Part shown: piece after piece, positions 24,946 to 33,062 of the stretch
Numbering within the stretch: position 1 is the first letter of the stretch
How the letters are laid out: every line of letters begins with the position of its first letter
NCBI GenBank assembly: GCA_002718195.1
Contig: PBDU01000018.1
Location: 1 to 64,000 of the forward strand
Origin: Methanobacteriota archaeon
Lineage (GTDB): Archaea > Thermoplasmatota > Poseidoniia > Poseidoniales > Poseidoniaceae
Length of the DNA: 64,000 nt
Reading direction: 5' to 3'
The notes under the pieces: generated by a model
The model's database searches: none
Told to the model about the DNA's origin: nothing
The model's input: the letters and a program-made list of their open reading frames with translations, nothing else
Made by a program: the position numbers and the translations under genes

Positions 24946-25301
24946 AAAAGATGAAAATTTTCCTTGCAAGAGTGTTAACAACACTCCACCTTGGACTGTT
25001 CATTTTCGGTTTACTAGGTTGGTTATTGCCATTTCCGTTTGTTACTACACATACAGTTTTCATGATAGGACTTAGAGTTCACTGGGAAGTCTACAATGGA
25101 TGTATCTTAACAGATTGGGAAAAATCACTGCTAGGCAAAGAATCAAATCCAGATCGCCATTTTACCAGAGATTTATTGGTAAGGATTGGTTTCAAAAATG
25201 TCAGTGTTGAGTTAGCCTCAAAGTTGCTTAGAATTTTTACTAATTCACTGATATTGCTCTCCGTAATTGTATCTATTTCAGGATTTTTAGCATCTTCTTG
25301 A
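24942..25301 (+). CDS. Small membrane protein resembling DUF2784
   Basis: 119 residues. Two or three hydrophobic helices (LTTLHLGLFIFGLLGWLLPF; THTVFMIGLRVHWEVYNGCI; IFTNSLILLSVIVSISGFLA) surround the phrase CILTDWEKSLLGKESNPDRH, which is like the W...CPLT..E signature of DUF2784 membrane proteins. The match is by eye. The start is GTG at 24942, overlapping the TBP stop (GTGA); an ATG at 24951 is also in frame. Function unknown. Confidence 0.55.
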   Translation: MKKMKIFLARVLTTLHLGLFIFGLLGWLLPFPFVTTHTVFMIGLRVHWEVYNGCILTDWEKSLLGKESNPDRHFTRDLLVRIGFKNVSVELASKLLRIFTNSLILLSVIVSISGFLASS

Positions 25302-25338
25302 CTATTATAATCAAGTATTGGAACATTCTCGGGTGAAC

Positions 25339-28300
25339 ATGGACAGTAAGTTGACATGTGTTTTTCTGGTTTTGGTAATGGCTCTTGCGCCAGTTATCGG
25401 ATTGGTCGAAAATACAAACCAGCTAGATGATATATCGATTAACAGGTCAGGTTCTGCAGATGGCTCCGTGGATATTTCATCCTGGAGAATCGGAGACACA
25501 TGGGTCTATGATACACAATTTGACGTAGCACAATTAATCGCACAAGCGGAAGTTTCTGCCTCCCTGAATACATTAACTGGAGATACTGATGTCGAAGTTG
25601 TCGACATTTATTTCATCGATATAAACGGGACGACAACTCTTGTCTATGAGGTTGAATATGATGGAGACTTTTCTTCAGGAAACAGTGGGGCAACCCTTGA
25701 AGGAGTTAGTGGTAGACTGGATATTTCTTATGATGGGACGGATGTAATTAGAGTAAGGGATAATGCGGTTGTATCCTCTGAATTCTCCCTTGGTGTTGAT
25801 TTTTATCCGTTCAACATTGGGTTCTTGAGGCAAGATATTGCAGATTTAACTTTCAACACAACATATGATTCTCCAAAAGAGCATAGAGATTTTCCCATGA
25901 GATATGGTGATCAGTGGTACAAGAACTACGAAGCTGCAACAACTGTTAGCGGAAGTTCAGATTATTTCGACCCATCCCTTTTCGACACAACAGAGCAAGA
26001 AAATACATCGTGGCAGATAACCAAAGAAGGTGTGCCAACAGAAAACGGAGCCTCGCCTTCTTACTCAGGTTGCGATGATTCTTACAAGCTAATGCAATAC
26101 AACACTACTGGAGTAAATACAGGATTTGAATGGTATTGCCCCGCAGTGAGAAATTACGCTTGGTTGAAGGTTATCAACTCTGCAGGGTTTGAAATTGATT
26201 GGCTTCTCAAGAGATACAGTCCAAGTGATTCTTTCGGCGTAGACGCAGCCTCAGATCCAGGGCAAAGAAATGTAGTAATTGATATTGATTTGCAATACCT
26301 TGCAGTTCTTCCCAACTCAGAAGAATATGTGAATGCAACGTATGAGACTGCTCAAGGGCAAGCACAAACCAACAAAAATTTGCAACTTAGATATGAATCA
26401 GCGCAAACCATCCTCAGTCCTACAACAAACTCATTTGGAGAAACATCGACTCTGTTGAATGTTTCAGATGAAGTGGACAATTCACCTTCAAGTGATGACC
26501 ACACCAGCAATGGAGTGATAGTTTGGGACCCACAGCAGGAGATTATCGGTGTTGCAACAATTTGGATGGACCTTTCATTGGTCGCAGTCGATTTAGTTGC
26601 ACAAACCGAATCTGTAATTGTGGAAAGAACAAGAGATAACCAAACGATTACTCTGACACAATCTATTGGATTCAACGCTCTTCCTGGGGATGTTTTGTCT
26701 TTCTCTCTGCCCGCACAAAATAGAGGATTGCTTGCCTCTGTAGCAACAGAAATTGAAGTCTTAACACCCGATGGCGTCACTACACGCCAACTAATATCTT
26801 CGATTGGACCATATTCTGAGCAGAGAGCATTAGTTGAATGGACGGTTCCTGAAGGATCTGAAATTGGAACCCAAACAGTTCAATTTAGCGTCGACCCAGA
26901 TGGCTATGAAAGCAGAGATGCCAACCTATCAAACAATGTTGGACAGTTTGACATATTCATTGGTAGGGCTCCAACTGGAGTTTTTACTGCCCCTTCCGGA
27001 TTCTACACCTTTGACAATGTGACTTTAGATGCAAGCTCCTCCTTTGATGAGGATGGTGGGGATGTTTCCTGTCTATTCGAGATTGAATCAAGGCCTGGTT
27101 TAATCGACAGATTTGACGAAGAGGATTGCTTGGCAAGTTGGAATTGGAGTAATGGTGGAGAATGGACTATTACCATCACAGTGACTGATGATGAACTTGA
27201 CACATACGTAATAATGGAAATGATAACTATTCTAAACAGAGCACCTTATGCAAACTTAACCCATCCAGAATCTGTTTTAGTTGAATCACCGATTACAATT
27301 GATGCCAGTGATTCTGGTGACGTAGACACAGTTTCCCCATTGGGACAAGATGTGATCATATCATGGCCGGGATTAACGTGTCAAGAAGGAACTACTCAAG
27401 ATACATGCACATTCACTCCAACTGAAGAGGGTGAAACGGTTGTAACAGCGAAGGTTACTGATGACGATGGTGAATCGATTTACGTCAATTCGACTTTCAT
27501 GGTTCTCAACAAGGATCCTACAGTCTCAGCAGTCTCGGTTGTTGTAAACGGTATTCCAATCGATGTAACTTCTCAGGTTGTCAACGTCGAAGAAGATCAG
27601 GAGGTTACCCTGGTTGCTCAGGCTATTGATTCCCTCAATGATTTGGATGATATAGTGGTTGAATGGACTCCTTCTGACCGTGATACAAACTGGACAGTCT
27701 CTACAATAGGAGCTGATTCATCTGTAGATGTTTCTTGGTCGGAACCAGGTCAACACATAATGTCGGTACGAGCATATGACGACGATGGCTCATCATCAGA
27801 ATCAACAACCGCTGTAGTCAATGTTCTGAATGTTGACCCTGAAATTTCCGGATTAATGGGCGATAGAGCAATTTTCGAAGATGAGATGGTAAATCTATCT
27901 GTTAGCGTAAGTGATACACCTTCAGATGTTGAAGAATTGGTCATCTGCTGGGACTTAAACACAGCATTGGACTCAGATGCTAATGGCTTTTCAGATGATG
28001 ATTGTGACAGGACTGGATTATTTACAGAAGTTGTTTGGACGACCTCTGGAATAAGAAATGTTAGAGCTTGGGTTACCGATGACAACGGAGCATTTGCTGA
28101 AATGTTCACTAATCTGAGTGTTGTAAATGCAAGACCAACAGCAGATATATCAAACATTACAGATATCACAGTAATCTATGAAGGTGATTCAATCAACTTG
28201 ACCGCTGTTGGTTCCTCAGATACGCCTGGTGATAGAGCGAGTCTGATATTTTCATGGGATGCATCTTCAATTCCAGGAGGTCCTGATGCTACAAATGAGG

Positions 28301-29139
28301 TATTCGAAATTACGAACCTTCCTTTGGGTACGGTTTATGTCAACCTAACAGTAATTGATGATGATGGCGAGACCAACACAGATAGCTTCACTTTTGAAGT
28401 GATAGAAAGACCTAGCACAGGTCTAATTTCAACTTTAGAGGACAACCTTGGGTCTAAGGGTGCTGCATACGCAGTTCTCGTATTCGTTCCATTGATTTTC
28501 GTATTGGGAACAGTTCTTCTTCTATCAAGGAGAAAATCAGAAGATGATTTGCCAGTATTGGAATCATTCCTTCCACCCGGAGGAATGCCAACTGGAGCCC
28601 CTCCTGCGCCTCTAAAGGAGACGCCAGCTATTCCTGTGCCAGATTATTCTGCACAGCCTGAAGGCTATGTCCAAGATCAATCAGTTTCGGCATTTGCGCA
28701 AACTAATTATCAAACCCAGAGTCAGACCGATTTCTACCAACAAGCGCCTGCACTGCAGCCAGAGCCGGTTGCACCAGCAGGACCACCACTTCCTTCAACT
28801 GGTCTGCCTGATGGATGGACGATGGAGCAATGGAATCATTATGGTCAGCAGTGGTTAGATGCAAATCCACAACTGGCAGTACAACCTGCTAATCAACCAG
28901 CAGATCCGTTTGCTGCTCTACAGCCAAATCCTGTTCAGGATGTTGCAGTTAATACGCAACCTGTCGAAACTAATCCTGCTCAGCCTGCAGTTGAAGCAAA
29001 TCCTTTCGGAGTATCACAAGCCGCAAATGAATTCGCAAGCCCTCAATCTTCAAACGAATTCGCTATACCTAACCAAAACCAGCAACCAGTAAACCAGGAC
29101 AATAATTTTTCAGATTTACTGGACGGGTTAGACATTTGA
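25339..29139 (+). CDS. Large surface protein with PKD/Ig-like repeats, C-terminal anchor and Pro/Gln-rich tail
   Basis: About 1266 residues. The signal peptide LTCVFLVLVMALAPVIGLVE is followed by a ~370-residue N-terminal region, a CARDB-like domain (VDLVAQTESVIVERTRDNQT, LNVGQF-type end) and at least four PKD-like repeats with the D-x-D-G phrase (VTDDDGESIYVNSTF, AYDDDGSSSESTTAV, VTDDNGAFAEMFTNL, VIDDDGETNTDSFTF). One membrane helix (AYAVLVFVPLIFVLGTVLLL) near residue 1050 is followed by RRKSEDD and a ~200-residue Pro/Gln/Asn-rich cytoplasmic tail containing GLPDGWTMEQWNHYGQQWLD. GGTGAAC precedes the ATG at 25339. The SepF-like gene starts within the stop/ribosome-site overlap, suggesting co-translation. 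It is probably an envelope protein facing both sides of the membrane. Confidence 0.82.
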   Translation: MDSKLTCVFLVLVMALAPVIGLVENTNQLDDISINRSGSADGSVDISSWRIGDTWVYDTQFDVAQLIAQAEVSASLNTLTGDTDVEVVDIYFIDINGTTTLVYEVEYDGDFSSGNSGATLEGVSGRLDISYDGTDVIRVRDNAVVSSEFSLGVDFYPFNIGFLRQDIADLTFNTTYDSPKEHRDFPMRYGDQWYKNYEAATTVSGSSDYFDPSLFDTTEQENTSWQITKEGVPTENGASPSYSGCDDSYKLMQYNTTGVNTGFEWYCPAVRNYAWLKVINSAGFEIDWLLKRYSPSDSFGVDAASDPGQRNVVIDIDLQYLAVLPNSEEYVNATYETAQGQAQTNKNLQLRYESAQTILSPTTNSFGETSTLLNVSDEVDNSPSSDDHTSNGVIVWDPQQEIIGVATIWMDLSLVAVDLVAQTESVIVERTRDNQTITLTQSIGFNALPGDVLSFSLPAQNRGLLASVATEIEVLTPDGVTTRQLISSIGPYSEQRALVEWTVPEGSEIGTQTVQFSVDPDGYESRDANLSNNVGQFDIFIGRAPTGVFTAPSGFYTFDNVTLDASSSFDEDGGDVSCLFEIESRPGLIDRFDEEDCLASWNWSNGGEWTITITVTDDELDTYVIMEMITILNRAPYANLTHPESVLVESPITIDASDSGDVDTVSPLGQDVIISWPGLTCQEGTTQDTCTFTPTEEGETVVTAKVTDDDGESIYVNSTFMVLNKDPTVSAVSVVVNGIPIDVTSQVVNVEEDQEVTLVAQAIDSLNDLDDIVVEWTPSDRDTNWTVSTIGADSSVDVSWSEPGQHIMSVRAYDDDGSSSESTTAVVNVLNVDPEISGLMGDRAIFEDEMVNLSVSVSDTPSDVEELVICWDLNTALDSDANGFSDDDCDRTGLFTEVVWTTSGIRNVRAWVTDDNGAFAEMFTNLSVVNARPTADISNITDITVIYEGDSINLTAVGSSDTPGDRASLIFSWDASSIPGGPDATNEVFEITNLPLGTVYVNLTVIDDDGETNTDSFTFEVIERPSTGLISTLEDNLGSKGAAYAVLVFVPLIFVLGTVLLLSRRKSEDDLPVLESFLPPGGMPTGAPPAPLKETPAIPVPDYSAQPEGYVQDQSVSAFAQTNYQTQSQTDFYQQAPALQPEPVAPAGPPLPSTGLPDGWTMEQWNHYGQQWLDANPQLAVQPANQPADPFAALQPNPVQDVAVNTQPVETNPAQPAVEANPFGVSQAANEFASPQSSNEFAIPNQNQQPVNQDNNFSDLLDGLDI

Positions 29140-29140
29140 G

Positions 29141-29686
29141 GTGATTAGTCTGGGAGGACTTTGGGAATTTTTTGGGCTACCTGACCCGGACCCGAAAAGA
29201 GAACCAGTTGCAACCACTAGTAATGACTCACAATCTAGCGATGTCTTGAGCAATGGTTCAGGGGATTCTGATGCTCCAATTGATACAGTTGAGGGTTCCA
29301 GCAAGAAGAATATTCCAGAGAACTGGATAGGTCCAAGATTGCCAAATGGTGAAGCATTTCATGATCTCGAATCTCTAAATTTTAGGAAAAACCAAATTCC
29401 AACGAGGGCATTAAGAATGGTTACACCAAATGAAAAACACAGAATCGATTTAGAGGGTATTGCTCAAAGGTCCATACAAGGCGATATCTCAATAGTAAAT
29501 TTGGGTGAACTGACTCACATGCAGAGCCAACAGAATTTTTTGCGTAGAGAATTGCGGATGCTCTCTGAAAATACCGGATTACACATTTATTCTTTAGATA
29601 AAGACGAGAAATTGATGTTAGTCCCTGGAATTGATGTGGTTGTAGATATCACAAGACACGAGTTGGGTATGAACGGCTTGCTGTGA
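29141..29686 (+). CDS. sepF: SepF-like cell division protein
   Basis: About 180 residues. The C-terminal ~85 match the SepF fold: RIDLEGIAQRSIQGDISIVN, a helix SQQNFLRRELRMLSENTGL, and KLMLVPGIDVVVD. The N-terminus LGGLWEFFGLPD is a short amphipathic membrane-targeting helix, joined by a disordered Ser/Asp linker, as in archaeal SepF, which anchors FtsZ at midcell. Start: GTG at 29141 lies inside the ribosome site GAGGTGA; a CTG at 29150 has the 5-nt spacing seen at the TTG starts of arlF and arlJ and may be the real start. The gene is coupled to the PKD surface protein gene (TGAGGTGA). The family call is by pattern and not verified by search. Confidence 0.68.
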   Translation: MISLGGLWEFFGLPDPDPKREPVATTSNDSQSSDVLSNGSGDSDAPIDTVEGSSKKNIPENWIGPRLPNGEAFHDLESLNFRKNQIPTRALRMVTPNEKHRIDLEGIAQRSIQGDISIVNLGELTHMQSQQNFLRRELRMLSENTGLHIYSLDKDEKLMLVPGIDVVVDITRHELGMNGLL

Positions 29687-29740
29687 AAATGTAGGTAGTG
29701 TCTTAGAAATTTTTTTGTACAGAAGTGATTTGTATTCACT

Positions 29741-31039
29741 ATGGAAAATGACTCAAAAGTAGACCTTCGGGAGTTCGAAGGCTCTTACCTTGAGTTATTC
29801 CTTGCTTCCGGGATAGTATTTCTGCTGTTCGTATTCGCAGTACTATGGCAGGCAACGAATTACTTTGAGTACTGGGAAACCAACGATTTCGCTAAGCCTC
29901 TGTTTCTATTTTTTGTGATGTCTACCTATGGTTGGCTATTGCTAAATGCACTTGGATGCGCTTACACTCTTTTACCAATTATTCACCAAACCCAGTTTTT
30001 TAGAAAGAAGGATTTGAGGGTCCAAATGTCATTTTGTATGGCTGGTCATGTTTTCATTACATTCGCTTTACTGCAAAGAAATATCGATTATGTCACCGTT
30101 GCCGGTTTAATTGGATTGATTCTAAATGCAATTGGATTGGCTAGTTTATCAATACCGACTTTCAGAGTTTCAAGAAGAAAATTGAAGAATTTTGATCAGT
30201 TAGGCAAGGTAGCATATTCTCTTGGAATAATAATGCCTATATTTGGAATCATACCAATAATTTGCTGGATTTTAGTCTATGGCAAAACTTCTCTGGAAGT
30301 TTCTATGTATATCATATCAACGTTTATGATAGGTTTAGTGAACCTTACTTTTTTGGTATCTCACTTTGAACGCAGGTTAGGATGGGATTTGATAAGAGAT
30401 GGCAACACAATTAGAGTTTTCAAAATATATTTGTTATTTACCATAATTGGTATTACAGGAACTATTTTTTCAACCTTTTTTGAGGCTATTCCGGAGTATC
30501 TTGTTAGGTTGTCTCAGGCTTTGCCATTCTTTTGGATGTTTTATGCATTCAATCCGTCAAAAGTGTTGTCAAACATTAGAAAGAAATACCCAGTTTCTAA
30601 ACCAATTTTAGTTGGTTATTTCATACTATTTTTCAACGGACTGGTATTTCTTATACCCCAGCAAAATGTAACCGATTTTTCGATAACATTCCAACCTTGG
30701 ATATTCCTAATTAGCAGTGCTCTACTGATCAACATCGGGTATGGTTCATACATGAATGATGACCACCTACACCTCTCCCTTCAATCAAGGAGCAACCATA
30801 GATTATTCATTTACAGTGTAGTTGCCTCAAAGACATTACTGTTCTACTTATTATTCACATATAACTTTGAGACTTCAATTAATTTCTTCTTGACAATAAT
30901 CTGGATTATTTCTTTGGTGATTGTAATCTTTGTCACTTCACAAATGCTTTACAAAAATCTCGGAGTGGGTTCTGAAGGAAGGAAATGGAGCAGTACGCCG
31001 ATGTTTTACACTAAATATCAAATTAAGCGTGAAGAATGA
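29741..31039 (+). CDS. Twelve-helix integral membrane protein, unknown
   Basis: 432 residues with about 12 membrane helices (for example LELFLASGIVFLLFVFAVLW, LFLFFVMSTYGWLLLNALGC, YSLGIIMPIFGIIPIICWIL). Membrane-embedded or adjacent His residues (LPIIHQTQ, MAGHVFITF) recall haem-copper/NnrS-type proteins, but I do not see the signature motifs, so I leave it unassigned. The ATG at 29741 follows AGAAGTGATTTG. It is preceded by a T-rich stretch (ATTTTTTTGT) that may terminate the sepF message. It overlaps the convergent maf gene by 22 nt. Confidence 0.7.
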   Translation: MENDSKVDLREFEGSYLELFLASGIVFLLFVFAVLWQATNYFEYWETNDFAKPLFLFFVMSTYGWLLLNALGCAYTLLPIIHQTQFFRKKDLRVQMSFCMAGHVFITFALLQRNIDYVTVAGLIGLILNAIGLASLSIPTFRVSRRKLKNFDQLGKVAYSLGIIMPIFGIIPIICWILVYGKTSLEVSMYIISTFMIGLVNLTFLVSHFERRLGWDLIRDGNTIRVFKIYLLFTIIGITGTIFSTFFEAIPEYLVRLSQALPFFWMFYAFNPSKVLSNIRKKYPVSKPILVGYFILFFNGLVFLIPQQNVTDFSITFQPWIFLISSALLINIGYGSYMNDDHLHLSLQSRSNHRLFIYSVVASKTLLFYLLFTYNFETSINFFLTIIWIISLVIVIFVTSQMLYKNLGVGSEGRKWSSTPMFYTKYQIKREE

Positions 31040-31587
31040 AGCTTGCTATCTTGTATCACCTTAGGAGTTAATCCAAGAACTGTTGCTTCTTCTCCTTTAA
31101 TCAGATTTGCAAATTTCTTCATCTCTCCTGCTAAGTCATATCCGCCTGCTTTTCCTAACCAAGATTTTGAGATTAGCAATTCTTCTAATTCTTGGTTTGA
31201 ATAATTAGATATCAGAACCTCTGCAGTACTTTGACTAAACTCCCAATTGCCGTCGATAAACAATCCCGAAGACGTAACCACAGTGTGTTTTCTGCCTCTT
31301 AGATGTTCTAGAATCATCCTTGCATGGTGTATACTATCCGGCTTTCCGATAGCTTTGGTTTCATCATCTGGATCGACAATCATGGTGTCGGATACAATGA
31401 TAAACTCGTAATCTTTAGATTTTGCAGCTTCAGCTTTACGCCTGCAAATTTCGTCTATTGCTTTCAAAATAGGCATTCCTTTTGGTATGCTTTCATCAGC
31501 ATCTACCCCTTTGGAAAAAATAGTTGGAATAATCGGTTCAAGCATCTCCTTTCTTCTGGATGAATTAGACGCTAACCATGCTCTCAT
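31018..31587 (-). CDS. maf: Maf-like nucleotide pyrophosphatase
   Basis: About 189 residues. The N-terminal WLASNSSRRKEMLE is the Maf signature (L-A-S-x-S-x-R-R-x-E-x-L), and SDTMIVDPDDETKAIGKPDS with LRGRKHTVVTSSGLF are the other conserved blocks. Family members hydrolyse non-canonical or canonical nucleoside triphosphates and have been linked to division arrest in bacteria. The ATG at 31587 is chosen over a GTG two codons upstream. The 3' end overlaps the membrane protein gene. Nearness to the SepF-like gene (1.3 kb) may be chance. Confidence 0.85.
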   Translation of the reverse strand: MRAWLASNSSRRKEMLEPIIPTIFSKGVDADESIPKGMPILKAIDEICRRKAEAAKSKDYEFIIVSDTMIVDPDDETKAIGKPDSIHHARMILEHLRGRKHTVVTSSGLFIDGNWEFSQSTAEVLISNYSNQELEELLISKSWLGKAGGYDLAGEMKKFANLIKGEEATVLGLTPKVIQDSKLHSSRLI

Positions 31588-31693
31588 CAACACATGGCAA
31601 GCGTGAGTGGTGAATATATGTTAAGAGTAAATTCAAAATATTTGTGCGTAGGTTTCAAGTCATCTAGATTTCTAGCACATCCGGGGCAAGACT

Positions 31694-32413
31694 ATGTCTG
31701 ATGTCAATAGAATTCCTACGCACATTGAAGGATTAGATGAAAATATGCAGGGCGGCATACCTAAGAAGCACATTTGCATTGTAGCAGGAGCTTCTGGAGC
31801 AATGAAATCTTCTCTAACTTTTTCGCTATTGTACAATTCTGTTTTGTACGGGGACACTAGTGGAATTTACGTGACCTTAGAACAGGGTAAGGAATCTTTG
31901 AAATCACACATGTCAAACATGGGAATGAACGTAGAGGATGCGAGAGTAAGGAATCGTATTGCGATTATTGACTTAGCCGATTTGAGAGTACAGTTAGACG
32001 AACAAGGAATGTCTGATCGAGTCGACTGGATGGGACAATTGATTAAACAACTCACATCATACAGAAATTCGATTGGTTTTGAGGTACTGGTTTTCGATTC
32101 TCTTGGTGCCTTCTTTACATTAACAAAAATGGAAAATCCTAGAGATGAAATTTTCAGGCTCTTCGAAGCGGTAAGAAGACTAAACCTCACTGCATTCTTC
32201 ATCTGTGAGATGACTGGTGACGACCACAAACAGTTCGGTGAATACGGAGTAGAAGATTATCTGAGCGATGGTGTTCTTCATTTGGTAATGGAAAGAGAAG
32301 GAGACGATGTCAAGAGGAAGTTGGGTGTTGTAAAGATGAGACACACTAACCACATGCTTGGATACAAGCCATTTTGGTGGAAGGAAGATGAGCAAAGGTT
32401 CTCTGTCCTTTGA
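31694..32413 (+). CDS. KaiC/RecA-like ATPase with altered P-loop
   Basis: 239 residues of the KaiC-like RecA superfamily: THIEGLDENMQGGIPKKHIC, a P-loop CIVAGASGAMKSSLTF near residue 37, YVTLEQGKESLKSHM, and Walker B-like FEVLVFDSLGAFFTL. The P-loop has Met where GxGK[ST] normally has Gly (GAMKS). The C-terminal ~80 residues contain VEDYLSDGVLHLVMEREGDD and LGVVKMRHTNHMLGYKPF, typical of archaeal KaiC-like regulators. It is a single domain, cytosolic, and not linked to other genes (convergent M23 gene ends 1 nt away). A signalling role is possible; nothing in the context specifies a target. Confidence 0.82.
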   Translation: MSDVNRIPTHIEGLDENMQGGIPKKHICIVAGASGAMKSSLTFSLLYNSVLYGDTSGIYVTLEQGKESLKSHMSNMGMNVEDARVRNRIAIIDLADLRVQLDEQGMSDRVDWMGQLIKQLTSYRNSIGFEVLVFDSLGAFFTLTKMENPRDEIFRLFEAVRRLNLTAFFICEMTGDDHKQFGEYGVEDYLSDGVLHLVMEREGDDVKRKLGVVKMRHTNHMLGYKPFWWKEDEQRFSVL

Positions 32414-32414
32414 T

Positions 32415-33062
32415 TCAGTACAGATTCCCTAAAATTATCCTAGGATCAGGATATTTTTCAATAGCCTCATCTCTGTCCCCAATATTTACCACTCCGGGCA
32501 TGTTTGCCACTATTGGTTTTTCGAACGTGATTTGGATATGCACATGCGGTTCCCAATTACCGTTTTCGTGTCTATCTCCCATCCAACAATATGTTTCCCC
32601 TGCTAAAATGTCCTTTCCAACATGAATATTTTCTATACTATTCGAGGATAAATGTCCACACAGAACCCATACTGTTTTCTCTTTTCCTGCCCACTCGTGT
32701 TCGGCATCATCCGGAAATTTGACATTATGTTGAGTGATTATAAGGTTGCCATAGCCACCTTCTTCCTCCTCGTAAGCGAATGAATGAATCTTGCCGTCAG
32801 CAAATGCTCTAATCGGAGTTCCAACCGGTGCACCGATATCTATGCCCACATGATGATTCCTCTCTCCTTTGAATAGTTCAGTTTCATACATCCCAGGTCT
32901 AGTTTCATCATATCTTCCAATTTGGAAATCATAAGGGCAATCCCATTCTGAAAATCTCCTTGTGAAATCATAAACCCAGTACTCATTTGGCAGCTCAACC
33001 ATGTCGAAGAATGGTGAGTGCATGATGTGCCCATTGTTATACAACATTTGAACTATGCTCAT
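32415..33062 (-). CDS. M23/LytM-type metallopeptidase-like protein, cytoplasmic
   Basis: 215 residues. Metal-ligand motifs of M23 peptidases are present: NHHVGIDIGAPVGTPIRAFA (H-x3-D), a GGYGNLIITQH strand, VLCGHLS, and EPHVHIQIT (H-x-H). The beta-strand pattern with VLAGETYCWMGD is typical of the LytM fold. There is no signal peptide or membrane segment, and archaea lack murein, so a cell-wall role is unlikely; related domains occur in multidomain metabolic proteins. Start alternatives: ATG at 33062 or 33023. The former overlaps the divergent membrane gene by 45 nt. Substrate unknown. Confidence 0.78.
   Translation of the reverse strand: MSIVQMLYNNGHIMHSPFFDMVELPNEYWVYDFTRRFSEWDCPYDFQIGRYDETRPGMYETELFKGERNHHVGIDIGAPVGTPIRAFADGKIHSFAYEEEEGGYGNLIITQHNVKFPDDAEHEWAGKEKTVWVLCGHLSSNSIENIHVGKDILAGETYCWMGDRHENGNWEPHVHIQITFEKPIVANMPGVVNIGDRDEAIEKYPDPRIILGNLY

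Noticed and set aside
32415..33062. M23-type gene as a prophage endolysin
   Set aside because: No phage structural, integrase or holin gene is nearby and no export signal is present.
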